From contig DYDA01000020.1 of NCBI GenBank assembly GCA_020718105.1, positions 1 to 38,383 of the forward strand: a stretch of 38,383 nucleotides of DNA, given 5' to 3'. This stretch comes from Micavibrio sp. (GTDB taxonomy: Bacteria > Pseudomonadota > Alphaproteobacteria > UBA9219). Of this stretch, positions 16,398 through 24,458 are shown piece by piece (the first letter of the stretch is position 1; every line of letters begins with the position of its first letter). A model generated the notes under the pieces. It did no database searches. It saw nothing but the letters and a program-made list of their open reading frames with translations, and was not told where the DNA came from. The translations under genes were made by a program, and so were the position numbers.

Positions 16398-16766
16398 TTA
16401 TGCGCGTTCCATTTTGCATTGAAGCGGGTGCTGCGCACTGTGCGCGGCCTGTAGAACTTGCGAGATTTTAGTTTCTGCAACGTCAAAGGAATAGACGCCG
16501 CAAAGGCCACTGCCACCTTGATGAACCTGTATCATGATGTGCGTGGCCTCTTCGTGATCCTTATTAAAGACCGTTTCCAAAATAACGATCACAAAATCCA
16601 TCGGCGTATAGTCGTCGTTCAGAAGATAAACTTTATACAGCGAAGGCTTCTTTGTTTTGGTTTGAGTCTCGATGGACAGCTGAGTCAAAGACGCGTGACT
16701 CTCGATAGAGTCGCTTTCGCGTTCGCTCATCATTATGGGGAAAGGGGTGCGTGTCATGTCTTCCAT
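16398..16766 (-). CDS. clpS: ATP-dependent Clp protease adaptor ClpS
   Basis: About 122 residues from the ATG at 16766; ATGs at 16793 and 16757 and an MM pair a little downstream are alternatives, and none has a convincing ribosome binding site. The core ([40 protein letters not shown]) contains the NDD loop and His that form the N-degron pocket of ClpS. The protein binds substrates with Phe, Leu, Trp or Tyr N-termini and docks on the ClpA N-domain. The first ~40 residues are a poorly conserved Ser/Thr/Glu-rich tail, as expected for this family. It is encoded directly upstream of clpA and divergently from nadD. Confidence 0.93.
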   Translation of the reverse strand: MEDMTRTPFPIMMSERESDSIESHASLTQLSIETQTKTKKPSLYKVYLLNDDYTPMDFVIVILETVFNKDHEEATHIMIQVHQGGSGLCGVYSFDVAETKISQVLQAAHSAQHPLQCKMERA

Positions 16767-16849
16767 CTTATACAAAACCGTGTCACAAGACAAATAGATG
16801 AAAAGTGTGTATGATTTGCAACACTCCTGTAAGAGGTCAAATTTGAATC

Positions 16850-17725
16850 ATGAAGTCAAAAACGGATGAAAAAAAAGTGATCGCAAAACAAAAACGCATC
16901 GGTCTTTTGGGCGGCTCTTTCAACCCCGCGCATGAGGGGCATGTGGCGATGAGTCTCTTTGCGCTTGCGCGTCTTAAACTGGATGAAGTTTGGTGGGTGG
17001 TGTCACCGTTAAATCCCTTGAAAACACGGGATGAAATGATGCCTTATGCTATGCGCATAAGGGGCGCGCGCAAGCTTGCTTTGCCCCATACAAAGATTGT
17101 TGTGACGGACATCGAAAAACGTCTTGGCACACGCTACACCATCGACACTTTACGCGCGTTGAAACGTCGTGCGCCGATGAAAAAATTTGTCTGGTTGATG
17201 GGCGAAGACAACTTCAAAACGATTTCTTTGTGGAAGTCATGGCAACAGATTTTCCTTGAGCTACCGGTTGCTGTTTTTCGCCGATCGGAGTATTCTGATT
17301 CGAACGTAAGGGGTGACGCTCATGCAGTCTTTGCAAAAGAGCAGTTGCCTTTAGCGTTGGCCGAGGATCTGGCCGAGGCCAATACGCCCGCTTGGGTGCT
17401 GTTGGACAATACAGTGAATCCCTTGTCTGCGACGCAGATAAGACAACGAAGTAAGGTCGCTTCAAAATCTAACCCATCCAATGAAGGAGTACTAGAAATG
17501 GTAGTCAAGAAACCAGCCGTTAAGAAGGCCGTTGCCAAGAAACCAGCCGCGAAGAAGGTCGTTAAGAAGACCGTCGCCAAGAAGCCAGCTGCTAAGAAGC
17601 CAGCCGCGAAGAAGGTCGTTAAGAAGACCGTCGCCAAGAAACCAGCTGCTAAGAAGGTCGTTAAGAAGACCGTTGCGAAGAAACCAGCCGCTAAGAAGGT
17701 TGTGAAGAAGACAGTCAAGAAATAA
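16850..17725 (+). CDS. nadD: Nicotinate-nucleotide adenylyltransferase with lysine-rich C-terminal tail
   Basis: 291 residues. Residues about 17-210 are NadD: nucleotide-binding GGSFNPAHEGH at 21-31, then VWWVVSPLNPLK, FVWLMGEDNF and the closing NPLSATQIRQRS, which is the ISSTxIR-type motif. The enzyme adenylates nicotinate mononucleotide in NAD synthesis. No stop follows the catalytic domain. The frame continues through SNPSNEGVLE into about 75 residues of KKPAAKKVVKKTVA repeats like bacterial histone-H1 tails. A separate start for that tail is visible at 17498 (see nested entry), so NadD may be a true fusion, the tail may be made separately, or both. A terminator follows at 17742. Typical NadD is near 200-220 residues. 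Confidence 0.9.
   Translation: MKSKTDEKKVIAKQKRIGLLGGSFNPAHEGHVAMSLFALARLKLDEVWWVVSPLNPLKTRDEMMPYAMRIRGARKLALPHTKIVVTDIEKRLGTRYTIDTLRALKRRAPMKKFVWLMGEDNFKTISLWKSWQQIFLELPVAVFRRSEYSDSNVRGDAHAVFAKEQLPLALAEDLAEANTPAWVLLDNTVNPLSATQIRQRSKVASKSNPSNEGVLEMVVKKPAVKKAVAKKPAAKKVVKKTVAKKPAAKKPAAKKVVKKTVAKKPAAKKVVKKTVAKKPAAKKVVKKTVKK
17498..17725 (+). CDS. Histone-H1-like lysine-rich protein, possible internal start in nadD frame
   Basis: A 75-residue product (MVVKKPAVKKAVAKK...) would start at an ATG in the same frame as nadD. AAGGAG at 17484-17489 lies eight bases upstream, an ideal ribosome binding site, and the sequence before it reads like an untranslated leader. The protein is almost only K, A, V, P and T in 14-residue repeats. 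Such proteins bind DNA or RNA non-specifically and compact nucleoids in several bacteria. Whether it is made alone, only as the NadD tail, or both, is unresolved by sequence. Confidence 0.55.
   Translation: MVVKKPAVKKAVAKKPAAKKVVKKTVAKKPAAKKPAAKKVVKKTVAKKPAAKKVVKKTVAKKPAAKKVVKKTVKK
17533..17718 (+). repeat. 42-bp tandem repeats encoding VAKKPAAKKVVKKT
   Basis: About four copies of a 42-base unit encode a 14-residue motif; one copy has an extra KKPAA. Copies differ mostly by synonymous changes such as GTC/GTT and GCC/GCT, so the repeat expanded and then drifted. Confidence 0.8.
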
Positions 17726-17741
17726 GCTTGAGTGACTTTTT

Positions 17742-17775
17742 ATGCCCCATCCGCCTTGCGGGTGGGGCATTTTTA
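17742..17775 (+). terminator. Factor-independent terminator after nadD/H1-like gene
   Basis: The stem ATGCCCCATCCGC pairs with GCGGGTGGGGCAT across a CTT loop (one G-U pair) and is followed by TTTTTA. It separates the nadD tail gene from the rsfS transcript, so rsfS is likely to have its own promoter in the 45 bases before its start. Confidence 0.88.
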
Positions 17776-17818
17776 TTGCATGATGATCGCATAATAAATA
17801 GCAATTGGAGATTTACTG

Positions 17819-18739
17819 ATGGTCGTTAAGAAAAAAGTTGCCCCTTCTAAAAAAGTCGTGGCCAAGAAGACTCCCGTGAAAAAGGTTGCGGTGAAGAAGG
17901 TTGTGGCCAAGAAGGCTCCCGTGAAAAAGGTTGAGGTGAAGAAGGTTGTGGCCAAGAAGGCTCCCGTGAAAAAGGTTGCGGTGAAGAAGGTTGTGGCCAA
18001 GAAGGCTCCTGTGAAAAAGGTTGCCGTGAAGAAGGTCGTGGCCAAGAAGGCTCCCGTGAAAAAGGTTGTGGTGAAGAAGGTTGTGGTCAAGAAGGCTCCC
18101 GTGAAAAAGGTTGCGGTGAAGAAGGTTGTGGCCAAGAAGGTTGCCGTGAAGAAGGTTGCCGTGAAAAAGGTTGTGGCCAAGAAGGCTCCTGTGAAAAAGG
18201 TTGCCGTGAAAAAGGTTGTGGCCAAGAAGGTTGCCGTGAAGAAGGTCGTGGCCAAGAAGGCTCCCGCGAAAAAAGTTGCGGTGAAGAAGGTTTTGGTCAA
18301 GAAGGTTGCCCCTAAGAAAGCACCTGCGAAAAAGGCGGTTCTTTCTGTGGAGGCTTCAGTAAAGCCTGTGGTTTCTGAAATCCAAGAGCCCCTTGGCCTT
18401 CCTGAGCAGATGCGGGATGCCGCGTTGCGTGTTTTGGATGAGCGGCAGGCCGAAGATGTGATGGCGGTGGATGTGCGAGGCCGTAGCGCCATCGCGGATC
18501 ATGTCATTATTGCGTCTGGCCGTTCAGCGCGTCAGTTGGCGGCGATGGCTGAGTATATAAGAGAGGCGTTCTTTAAATTGGGTGTTAAGGGAATGCGCGT
18601 TGAAGGGTTGCCTCAAGGCGATTGGGTCTTGATCGATGCGGGTGACATTATTATTCATTTGTTCCGCCCCGAAGTGCGCGCCTACTATCACATTGAAACC
18701 ATTTGGTCGGCGACAACGCCTGTCGAAACAGGGGCATGA
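17819..18739 (+). CDS. rsfS: Ribosome silencing factor RsfS with lysine-rich N-terminal extension
   Basis: 306 residues; TTGGAG lies nine bases before the ATG. Residues 1 to about 175 are H1-like repeats built from VKKVAVKKVVAKKAP. Residues about 195-300 are RsfS/Iojap: ALRVLDERQAEDVMAVDVRG, DHVIIASGRSARQLAAMAEY, EGLPQGDWVLIDAGDIIIHLF, and RPEVRAYYHIETIW. RsfS binds ribosomal protein L14 and blocks joining of subunits when nutrients are short. Family members are normally about 105-140 residues, so the extension more than doubles the size. An internal ATG at 18410 starts right at the domain but has no clear ribosome binding site. The stop overlaps the rlmH start (ATGA). Confidence 0.9.
   Translation: MVVKKKVAPSKKVVAKKTPVKKVAVKKVVAKKAPVKKVEVKKVVAKKAPVKKVAVKKVVAKKAPVKKVAVKKVVAKKAPVKKVVVKKVVVKKAPVKKVAVKKVVAKKVAVKKVAVKKVVAKKAPVKKVAVKKVVAKKVAVKKVVAKKAPAKKVAVKKVLVKKVAPKKAPAKKAVLSVEASVKPVVSEIQEPLGLPEQMRDAALRVLDERQAEDVMAVDVRGRSAIADHVIIASGRSARQLAAMAEYIREAFFKLGVKGMRVEGLPQGDWVLIDAGDIIIHLFRPEVRAYYHIETIWSATTPVETGA
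17866..18315 (+). repeat. 45-bp tandem repeats encoding VKKVAVKKVVAKKAP
   Basis: Around ten full or partial copies of a 15-codon unit, several nearly identical at DNA level. They should be prone to slippage and copy-number change between strains. The complementary strand has an open frame across them (Thr/Phe-rich) that is a by-product of the repeat. Confidence 0.85.
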
Positions 18740-19170
18740 AAACCAGAATTCTGGCTGTTGGTAAGGCCAAAGGCGCGCAAGCCTCCCTTTGTGATGAGTA
18801 TGCCAAAAGGTTGATGGGGGGCTTTTCTGTTCGTGAACTGACCACTCAAAACCAGAAGGCTGAGAACGAAGCCATCATGGCGGCTGTATCGCCGCAGGCG
18901 TTTGTCGTGATTTTGGATGAGCGTGGGCAGGATCTAACCAGCCGTGAGCTTGCTCAGAAAATAGCCGGTTGGCAGGATCAAGGCGTGCAAGAGCTTGTCT
19001 TTGTGATCGGTGGGGCTGATGGCCTGATGCAAGATGTCAAAGAACGCGCTGATTTCAGCCTGAGCCTTGGGTGCAAGACCTGGCCGCATCAATTGGCGCG
19101 CGTGATGTTGATTGAGCAGCTTTATCGCGCTCAACAAATCAATAAGGGACATCCTTACCATAGGGATTAG
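18736..19170 (+). CDS. rlmH: 23S rRNA pseudouridine-1915 N3-methyltransferase
   Basis: 144 residues from the ATG at 18736, which overlaps the rsfS stop; upstream in-frame codons belong to rsfS. The SPOUT-fold signatures are VVILDERGQDLTSRELAQKI near residues 56-75, FVIGGADGL near 92-100 and the C-terminal HQLARVMLIEQLYRAQQINKGHPYH. The enzyme methylates pseudouridine 1915 in helix 69 of 23S rRNA on the assembled ribosome. The rsfS-rlmH pairing is conserved in many bacteria. Confidence 0.96.
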   Translation: MKTRILAVGKAKGAQASLCDEYAKRLMGGFSVRELTTQNQKAENEAIMAAVSPQAFVVILDERGQDLTSRELAQKIAGWQDQGVQELVFVIGGADGLMQDVKERADFSLSLGCKTWPHQLARVMLIEQLYRAQQINKGHPYHRD

Positions 19171-19233
19171 GGCGTATTCCCCTGCCGGTTTTTATGCCGT
19201 ATAGTTCTGAAAACAGCGTCATAAGGAATCACC

Positions 19234-20775
19234 ATGCCTCATTCCCTTCCACATTCCCGTCCTGTCGTTCTTTGCATCCTTGACGGGTTTGGTTATCGTG
19301 AGCCAGCAGCTGATAACGCGATCAGTATCGCCAAAATGCCGACGTGGCAGAAATTATGGAAAGATTGTCCCCATGCTTTATTAGAAGCGTCAGGGGAAGC
19401 GGTTGGCTTGCCCGTGGGGCAGATGGGTAATTCCGAAGTTGGCCATATGAATTTGGGCGCGGGGCGTGTGGTTTATCAGGATTTGCCTTTGATTGATCGC
19501 TCCATCGCCTCTGGCTCCCTTGAAACAAACGAACAGTTGATGGTTTTTATAGCCAAGCTTCGCGCCAGTGGAGGCGCATGTCATCTTATGGGGCTGGCTT
19601 CGACGGGCGGCGTTCATTCGCATCAAGATCACATGGTCGCGTTGGCCAAGATTCTTACAGCGGCGGGTGTGACGGTTCAGGTTCATGCTTTTCTGGATGG
19701 GCGTGATGTGCCTCCGCAAAGTGCGGCCACGCAAATAGGACGGCTTGAGGATTCTCTTTCCGATTGTGTTGGCGCGAGCTTGGCGACTGTGTGTGGTCGT
19801 TATTATGCGATGGATCGTGATAAAAGGTGGGGGCGTGTTCAAAAAGCGTATCATTTAATGGTGACGGGAGAGGGCGCGCGCGTGCCTGATGCGGTGGATG
19901 CGATTGAATCCAGTTATGTTGATGGAATCTACGATGAGTTTGTTTTGCCTATCGCGTTGACATCCTATCAAGGGATGAACGACGGCGATGGCGTTCTGTT
20001 TGCCAATTTTCGAACGGATCGCGCAAGAGAGATTTTAGAGGCGTTATTGATGCCGTCCTTTAGTGGATTCGCACGCAAGAAAGTCGTTCTTTTTGCTGCC
20101 GCCATGGGTATGGTTGAGTATTCGGAATCGCTCAATCAGGTAATGACGCCTCTCTTCCCCCCTAAAAAGATTGACATGGGGCTTGGCGAATATATGGCTC
20201 ACCTTGGGTTGAAGCAGTTGCGCCTTGCCGAAACGGAAAAGTATCCTCACGTCACGTTCTTCTTTAATGGTGGACGTGAAGAGCCTTACGTGGGGGAAGA
20301 CCGGATCATGATTCCCTCGCCCAACGTGGCAACTTATGATCTTCAGCCTGAAATGGCCGCCGTTGCTGTGACGGATAAATTGGTCGCTGCGATTGAGGGC
20401 GAAGCTTATGACCTGATCGTTGTGAACTATGCCAATCCTGATATGGTGGGGCATACGGGATCCTTGCCTGCCGCCATCAGGGCGGTGGAGACTGTTGATG
20501 GCTGTCTTGCGCGATTGATGAGCGCTCTTGAAAAGGCGGGCGGCGTGGCCTTGATTACGGCCGATCACGGTAACTGTGAGGTGATGGCGAATGCCGAGAC
20601 GAAGGGACCCCATACCGCGCATACTTTGTCCAAGGTTCCCGTTGTGATTGTGGGGCGGACATCGTGTCATCGCTTGCGTGAGGGGCGTCTTGCCGATGTC
20701 GCGCCCACGTTATTATCTCTCATGGGGGTTGATCAACCTTCCCTTATGGAAGGATCGAGCTTGATTGTAGGATAG
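19234..20775 (+). CDS. gpmI: 2,3-bisphosphoglycerate-independent phosphoglycerate mutase
   Basis: 513 residues; AAGGAA precedes the ATG. It interconverts 3- and 2-phosphoglycerate with two Mn ions and a phosphoserine intermediate. Metal-site Asp is in VLCILDGFGYR near the N-terminus and the nucleophilic Ser is in QMGNSEVGHMNLGAGRVVYQ at about residues 65-84. Substrate residues include HSHQDH and FLDGRDVPP, and the second metal cluster is VVNYANPDMVGHTG and ITADHGNCE. Length is normal. It is followed after 4 bases by the envC-like gene, an arrangement common in alphaproteobacteria. Confidence 0.97.
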   Translation: MPHSLPHSRPVVLCILDGFGYREPAADNAISIAKMPTWQKLWKDCPHALLEASGEAVGLPVGQMGNSEVGHMNLGAGRVVYQDLPLIDRSIASGSLETNEQLMVFIAKLRASGGACHLMGLASTGGVHSHQDHMVALAKILTAAGVTVQVHAFLDGRDVPPQSAATQIGRLEDSLSDCVGASLATVCGRYYAMDRDKRWGRVQKAYHLMVTGEGARVPDAVDAIESSYVDGIYDEFVLPIALTSYQGMNDGDGVLFANFRTDRAREILEALLMPSFSGFARKKVVLFAAAMGMVEYSESLNQVMTPLFPPKKIDMGLGEYMAHLGLKQLRLAETEKYPHVTFFFNGGREEPYVGEDRIMIPSPNVATYDLQPEMAAVAVTDKLVAAIEGEAYDLIVVNYANPDMVGHTGSLPAAIRAVETVDGCLARLMSALEKAGGVALITADHGNCEVMANAETKGPHTAHTLSKVPVVIVGRTSCHRLREGRLADVAPTLLSLMGVDQPSLMEGSSLIVG

Positions 20776-20779
20776 AGTT

Positions 20780-21901
20780 TTGCTTCAAAAGATATTTCTT
20801 CTCATCGCGTTAGTCGCCGTTTCTCTCTTATCACCTGAGGCGATAAGTTTGACGCAGACGCCTGCCGATTTGGCGCGTATCGAAAAGGAAATGGAAGAGC
20901 AAAAGGCTGCTGCGCAAGGATTAGAAAAAAAAGAAAACGCGACGGCTCAAGAGCTAGAGACCTTGCGCGATAAGCTTATTGCGGCTGGGCAAGAACTTCA
21001 GACTAAAAGCAATGAACAGGAAGAGCTTGAAAATCGTTTAACAGCTTTGGAAAAAGAAACGGAGCGGCGCACCCTTTCTCTTCATGAATCGAATCAACGG
21101 CTTGCTTTGCTCACGCGGCTTCTTTTACAATTTTCGCGTCAGCCTTCCGAGGTCGTCTTGATGCAAGAGGCCTCCCCCGATGAGCCCATTCACCGCACCA
21201 TTTTGCTTCGCTCTATGCTTCCTCGCCTGAAGGATGAGACGAACAAATTGGCTCAAGAAGTTGATCAATATACGCAATTGCAAAATCAGACGGAGGGGCA
21301 GCGGAATCTTGTTAAGGCTGCTGGTCAAAATCTTTCATGGCAGAAGAATAAACTGGACCAACTCATTCAAACCCGCCAAGGGTATCTGAAAAAAACGACT
21401 GAGGAAAAAGAGGCCTTGGCGCGTCAGCTTGAAAGTCTGACAAACGAAGCGAAAGACCTTCGCCAACTTATGGAAAAGGTTTCCGATTCTTCGTGGAGCA
21501 AGGCGGTTGGTAAGGAGAAAACGAAACGCTCACCGCGCGCGAAGGCGGGGCTTAAGCTGCCTGTCGCGGGCAAGGTTTTGCGTGGTTATGGCGATAAGGA
21601 TGATTTCGGTGTTATCAGCGAAGGCCTTACTTTTGCGGCTTCGGCAGGTAGCCCTGTTATAGCGCCACAGGCAGGGCGGGTTGTATTTGCGGGCGCTTTT
21701 CGCGGATATGGAAAGGTCATTATTCTTCAGCATGAAGGAGATTATCACTCCTTTTTGTCAGGCTTTGCGCGTCTTGATGTCGATGTGGGGCAGCCCGTTG
21801 ATAGTGGAGAGCCTTTGGGTGTGTTACCCACGAAGGGACAGGGGAAGGCCGAGCTGTATTTCGAATGGCGGCACGATTCGAAGCCAGTGAGCCCGATTTA
21901 G
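20780..21901 (+). CDS. envC: EnvC-like murein hydrolase activator (degenerate LytM)
   Basis: 373 residues from a TTG start 4 bases after gpmI. An N-terminal signal-like hydrophobic segment (IFLLIALVAVSLLSPEAIS) precedes a long coiled coil at about 30-240 rich in E, K, Q and L. The C-terminal LytM/M23 domain is at about 255-373. The zinc ligands of active LytM enzymes are absent: the HxxxD position reads EGLTF and the HxH position reads ELYFEW. This matches EnvC, which does not cut murein but activates periplasmic amidases at the division site. No partner amidase or FtsEX is in the window. The gene converges with the minus-strand HATPase gene. Confidence 0.88.
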   Translation: MLQKIFLLIALVAVSLLSPEAISLTQTPADLARIEKEMEEQKAAAQGLEKKENATAQELETLRDKLIAAGQELQTKSNEQEELENRLTALEKETERRTLSLHESNQRLALLTRLLLQFSRQPSEVVLMQEASPDEPIHRTILLRSMLPRLKDETNKLAQEVDQYTQLQNQTEGQRNLVKAAGQNLSWQKNKLDQLIQTRQGYLKKTTEEKEALARQLESLTNEAKDLRQLMEKVSDSSWSKAVGKEKTKRSPRAKAGLKLPVAGKVLRGYGDKDDFGVISEGLTFAASAGSPVIAPQAGRVVFAGAFRGYGKVIILQHEGDYHSFLSGFARLDVDVGQPVDSGEPLGVLPTKGQGKAELYFEWRHDSKPVSPI

Positions 21902-21947
21902 CATTGAGTACGATAGAGCGGCGCTTATGGAAAAAAGGGCGCTTGGG

Positions 21948-22421
21948 TTAGTTGGCGTTATCGGCTTTGATCCAAAGATGGAGTTTTTTGTAATCGTTGC
22001 TGATGGTGATTTTGCGCGCCAGCTTTAACAAAATCGGAAAGCCCAACCCCCCCGGCATTTCCATGTTGCATTCTCGAATCTGTCCCGCCTTTGCCATCGA
22101 TAAGACGGCGCTAATGCGTTTTTGCATAGGGGGCTTTTGGAGAAAGGAGAGCAACAGGACATTGCTGCGTCGCCGCGCAGAGAAACCAAGAATCTCGGCC
22201 TGTCCGTGCAACACGGCGTTTGCGATACATTCTGCCATGATAAGAAACAGGTCGGCGCGGTCGATATGACCCGTCGGAAAGTCTTCTAACACCACATCAA
22301 GAGTCACAGGATCCCACAACGATTGCCGATCAAATAACGCGGCATAGATGTTTCTTGGGTCTGCCAAAGAGTCTTGAAAGAGGTCTGTTTGTTCATCGTT
22401 GAGAAACCCGAAAGTTTTCAT
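21948..22421 (-). CDS. HATPase-domain regulator, RsbW-like serine kinase/anti-sigma type
   Basis: 157 residues. The GHKL N-box is in IMAECIANAVLHG (about 81-93) and the G-box in MEMPGGLGFPILLKLA near 130-145. This pattern fits the single-domain ATPases of partner-switching systems, which bind and phosphorylate a STAS protein or hold a sigma or other partner. It is the last gene of a three-gene minus-strand set with a STAS protein and a PP2C phosphatase, 17 bases from the STAS gene. The target of the switch is not visible; no sigma factor gene is adjacent. It could equally regulate a non-sigma target. Confidence 0.8.
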   Translation of the reverse strand: MKTFGFLNDEQTDLFQDSLADPRNIYAALFDRQSLWDPVTLDVVLEDFPTGHIDRADLFLIMAECIANAVLHGQAEILGFSARRRSNVLLLSFLQKPPMQKRISAVLSMAKAGQIRECNMEMPGGLGFPILLKLARKITISNDYKKLHLWIKADNAN

Positions 22422-22438
22422 ACTGGTCCCATGATTTT

Positions 22439-22756
22439 TTAAGGTTTTATCTCGGCGATTCGGCTTAGTTCAACGATATCGAATAGGCGGCAAATGTCTT
22501 TGTTGGGTTTTTCGATAACGAAGGTTGCTTTTCTTTCCTTCACGCGACGCAAGATGCGTATTAAAACGCCCAGCCAATGGCTGTCCATACGCAAGACTTC
22601 TTCGAAATTCATTCGTACCGATTCCACCTCGCCATTATCAACAAGGGTTGCAATTTGATAGACCAATTGCTCCCCCTCCTTATGCTGATGAAAGGTCAAA
22701 ACACCGGAAATATAAATAGCCAAATCACGCCCTTCACGGCGAAATTTAAACGGCAT
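22439..22756 (-). CDS. STAS-domain anti-anti-sigma-type protein
   Basis: 105 residues. The STAS pattern is visible: an initial strand ending in ISGVLTFHQHKEGEQL, the strand SVRMNFEEVLRMDSHWLGVLIRILRR with the Ser of MDSHWLG at the usual phosphorylation position (about residue 58), then KERKATFVIEKPN and DICRLFDIVELSRI. It should alternate between a phosphorylated form and a free form that sequesters the HATPase protein. Its start overlaps the end of the phosphatase gene by 11 bases, indicating coupled translation. Confidence 0.85.
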   Translation of the reverse strand: MPFKFRREGRDLAIYISGVLTFHQHKEGEQLVYQIATLVDNGEVESVRMNFEEVLRMDSHWLGVLIRILRRVKERKATFVIEKPNKDICRLFDIVELSRIAEIKP

Positions 22757-23936
22757 GGGAGGCCCTCCTTTGAAAAGTGATAAGCGTAAGGTCGTCGATC
22801 AAGGATTCTTCTGGTGCCAAACTTTGGGCAAGGTCATAACGCGTGATATCCGCCTTGGCGAGAAGGGAGGCCGGTTCCCCCGTGATGCTTTCGGACCACC
22901 CATCGCTGTAGAGAACAAGCGTGTCGCCTTCCTTCATTGTTGCCTGCGCCGTTGTCAGCGATACGACGCCCGATCCTAAGGGAAGACCTCGCGTTTTTAA
23001 TTCTGTCACAAAACCGTTTGACATTAAAAGCGGATAGGGGATGCCAGAGCCAGCATAACGAATTTCCCCTGTTGTTTTGTTGAAGGTCATGGCAATGGCA
23101 CCCGCGAACAGTTGACCAAAAGAAATTTTGGCCATGGCTGCATCAAGCTTGTTCAGGAAAAGTCCTGGATCACGAAAATCGCCCATGTATTCTTGTACCA
23201 AACAATCAACGCGTAGCGCATTGATGGCGCCAGCAAGGCCGTGGGCGCTGGCATCAACCAAAAGAATGCCCAGCAGGTCATCATCGATGACATGCAAAGA
23301 CCAAAGATCACCACCAATTTCATCATGAGGCCGATAAACAGATGAGCAGTTCAGCCCGAAAGAAGAGGCCGTTATCTCGGCCTTTTCCTGCGTTGGAAGA
23401 ATGGCGTCTAAAAACGAGTGTGTGATTTCGATGTGTGCTTGGATGCGATTGCGAAAATCAAAAAGAACGCGTGATGCAATGGCGCTTCGCAAATGCGCGG
23501 TGATGCGTGCCTTAAGTTCGGCTAGATGAAAAGGACGGCTAACAACGTCTGTCGCGCCAAGGTTAAAGCAACGAACACGATCATCTTCTCCTTGCAACCC
23601 CGTTTGTACAAGAATCGAAAGACGATCAAGGGTGGGGTTGGCGCGAAGCTGACGCATCAGTTCAAGGCCATCCATGCGCGGCATCCGTATATCCAGTAAA
23701 ATCAAATCAGGTTGAAAACGAGAGATCAGCTCCATCGCGACAACGCCGTCTTCGGCTTCATCGATAATGCCCACGCCGATTTTCTCGCATACGCTTCGCA
23801 ACAAAACGCGATTGGTGGGGTCGTCATCAACAATGACAACGTGAGCTCGCCTGAACTCAACCGTGATGTCTTCCAGAAGATTGTGATAGGCTTGAGACAC
23901 AACGAAACCCTTTATGAGCGTCTTTTCATAAAGCAT
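22746..23936 (-). CDS. Response regulator-PP2C (SpoIIE/RsbU-type) phosphatase
   Basis: 396 residues. The receiver domain is at about 32-150: acidic pair in VVIVDDDPTN and phospho-acceptor Asp in LILLDIRMPRMDG. The conserved Lys of receiver domains is replaced by Arg in VVSRPF. A short linker precedes a PP2C/SpoIIE phosphatase domain at about 190-396, with metal-binding acids in GGDLW, LVDASAHGLAG and LYSDGWSES. It would dephosphorylate the STAS protein when the receiver is activated. The sensor kinase is not in the window. A GTG a few codons into the frame is an alternative start. Confidence 0.9.
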   Translation of the reverse strand: MLYEKTLIKGFVVSQAYHNLLEDITVEFRRAHVVIVDDDPTNRVLLRSVCEKIGVGIIDEAEDGVVAMELISRFQPDLILLDIRMPRMDGLELMRQLRANPTLDRLSILVQTGLQGEDDRVRCFNLGATDVVSRPFHLAELKARITAHLRSAIASRVLFDFRNRIQAHIEITHSFLDAILPTQEKAEITASSFGLNCSSVYRPHDEIGGDLWSLHVIDDDLLGILLVDASAHGLAGAINALRVDCLVQEYMGDFRDPGLFLNKLDAAMAKISFGQLFAGAIAMTFNKTTGEIRYAGSGIPYPLLMSNGFVTELKTRGLPLGSGVVSLTTAQATMKEGDTLVLYSDGWSESITGEPASLLAKADITRYDLAQSLAPEESLIDDLTLITFQRRASHAV

Positions 23937-24035
23937 TTATAAGTTTTATTGGTTTAAATATGCCTAACGACCTGCCTACGCGTTTATTGGCGCGTTTATT
24001 GGCAAGCTGAATACTGTTGCGTGTAAGTGCGGAAA

Positions 24036-24066
24036 CAAAAAAGGCCACATGACGTGGCCTTTTTAA
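24036..24066. terminator. Bidirectional factor-independent terminator
   Basis: GGCCAC at 24043 and GTGGCC ending at 24059 pair around a five-base loop and are flanked by A-run and T-run on either side. It ends the rpsU transcript on the minus strand. Confidence 0.88.
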
Positions 24067-24100
24067 TAAGTTCTTGAGAGAGCCGCAAAAGCGGAAGGCT

Positions 24101-24304
24101 TTAGATGCCTTCACGTTCCTTGCGCTTGCGCTCAACCTTACGGGCGCGACGAACGGCTTCAGCCTGCTCACGAACGCGCTTTTCTGAAGGCTTCTCATAA
24201 TTGCGGCGGAGTTTCATTTCACGAAACACACCTTCACGTTGAAGCTTCTTTTTCAAAACGCGGAGCGCTTGATCAACATTGTTATCACGTACGAGTACTT
24301 GCAC
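24101..24304 (-). CDS. rpsU: 30S ribosomal protein S21
   Basis: 67 residues from a GTG at 24304 with AAGGAGGGG about seven bases upstream; the longer open frame upstream is not used. The sequence [20 protein letters not shown], then [17 protein letters not shown]-like and a basic tail ending [13 protein letters not shown], is typical S21. It binds 16S rRNA near the anti-Shine-Dalgarno region. A terminator follows 35 bases after the stop. Confidence 0.96.
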   Translation of the reverse strand: MQVLVRDNNVDQALRVLKKKLQREGVFREMKLRRNYEKPSEKRVREQAEAVRRARKVERKRKEREGI

Positions 24305-24458
24305 GAATAATCCCCTCCTTATGGGAATGAAAAACAGTTTATAGGCGCTCTTTGTAAAAGATACAAAAACCACCTTCCGAAAGCCCTAGTGGCGATCAGC
24401 AGCAGCGTTTGATAGCACAACCAAGGCTTTAGGCAAAAGCTTTTCTTTGCCTATCGCT

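Noticed and set aside
17773-18492. Long Thr/Phe-rich ORF on the minus strand
   Set aside because: It is the complement of the lysine-codon repeats in rsfS; such repeats keep several frames open.
20780-21901. Active M23 metallopeptidase
   Set aside because: Both zinc-ligand motifs are lost (EGLTF and ELYFEW), as in EnvC activators.
24431-24452. Second terminator downstream of sspB
   Set aside because: AGGCAAA can pair with TTTGCCT, but there is no T-tract after it on the minus strand and the better hairpin at 24469-24489 already follows sspB.
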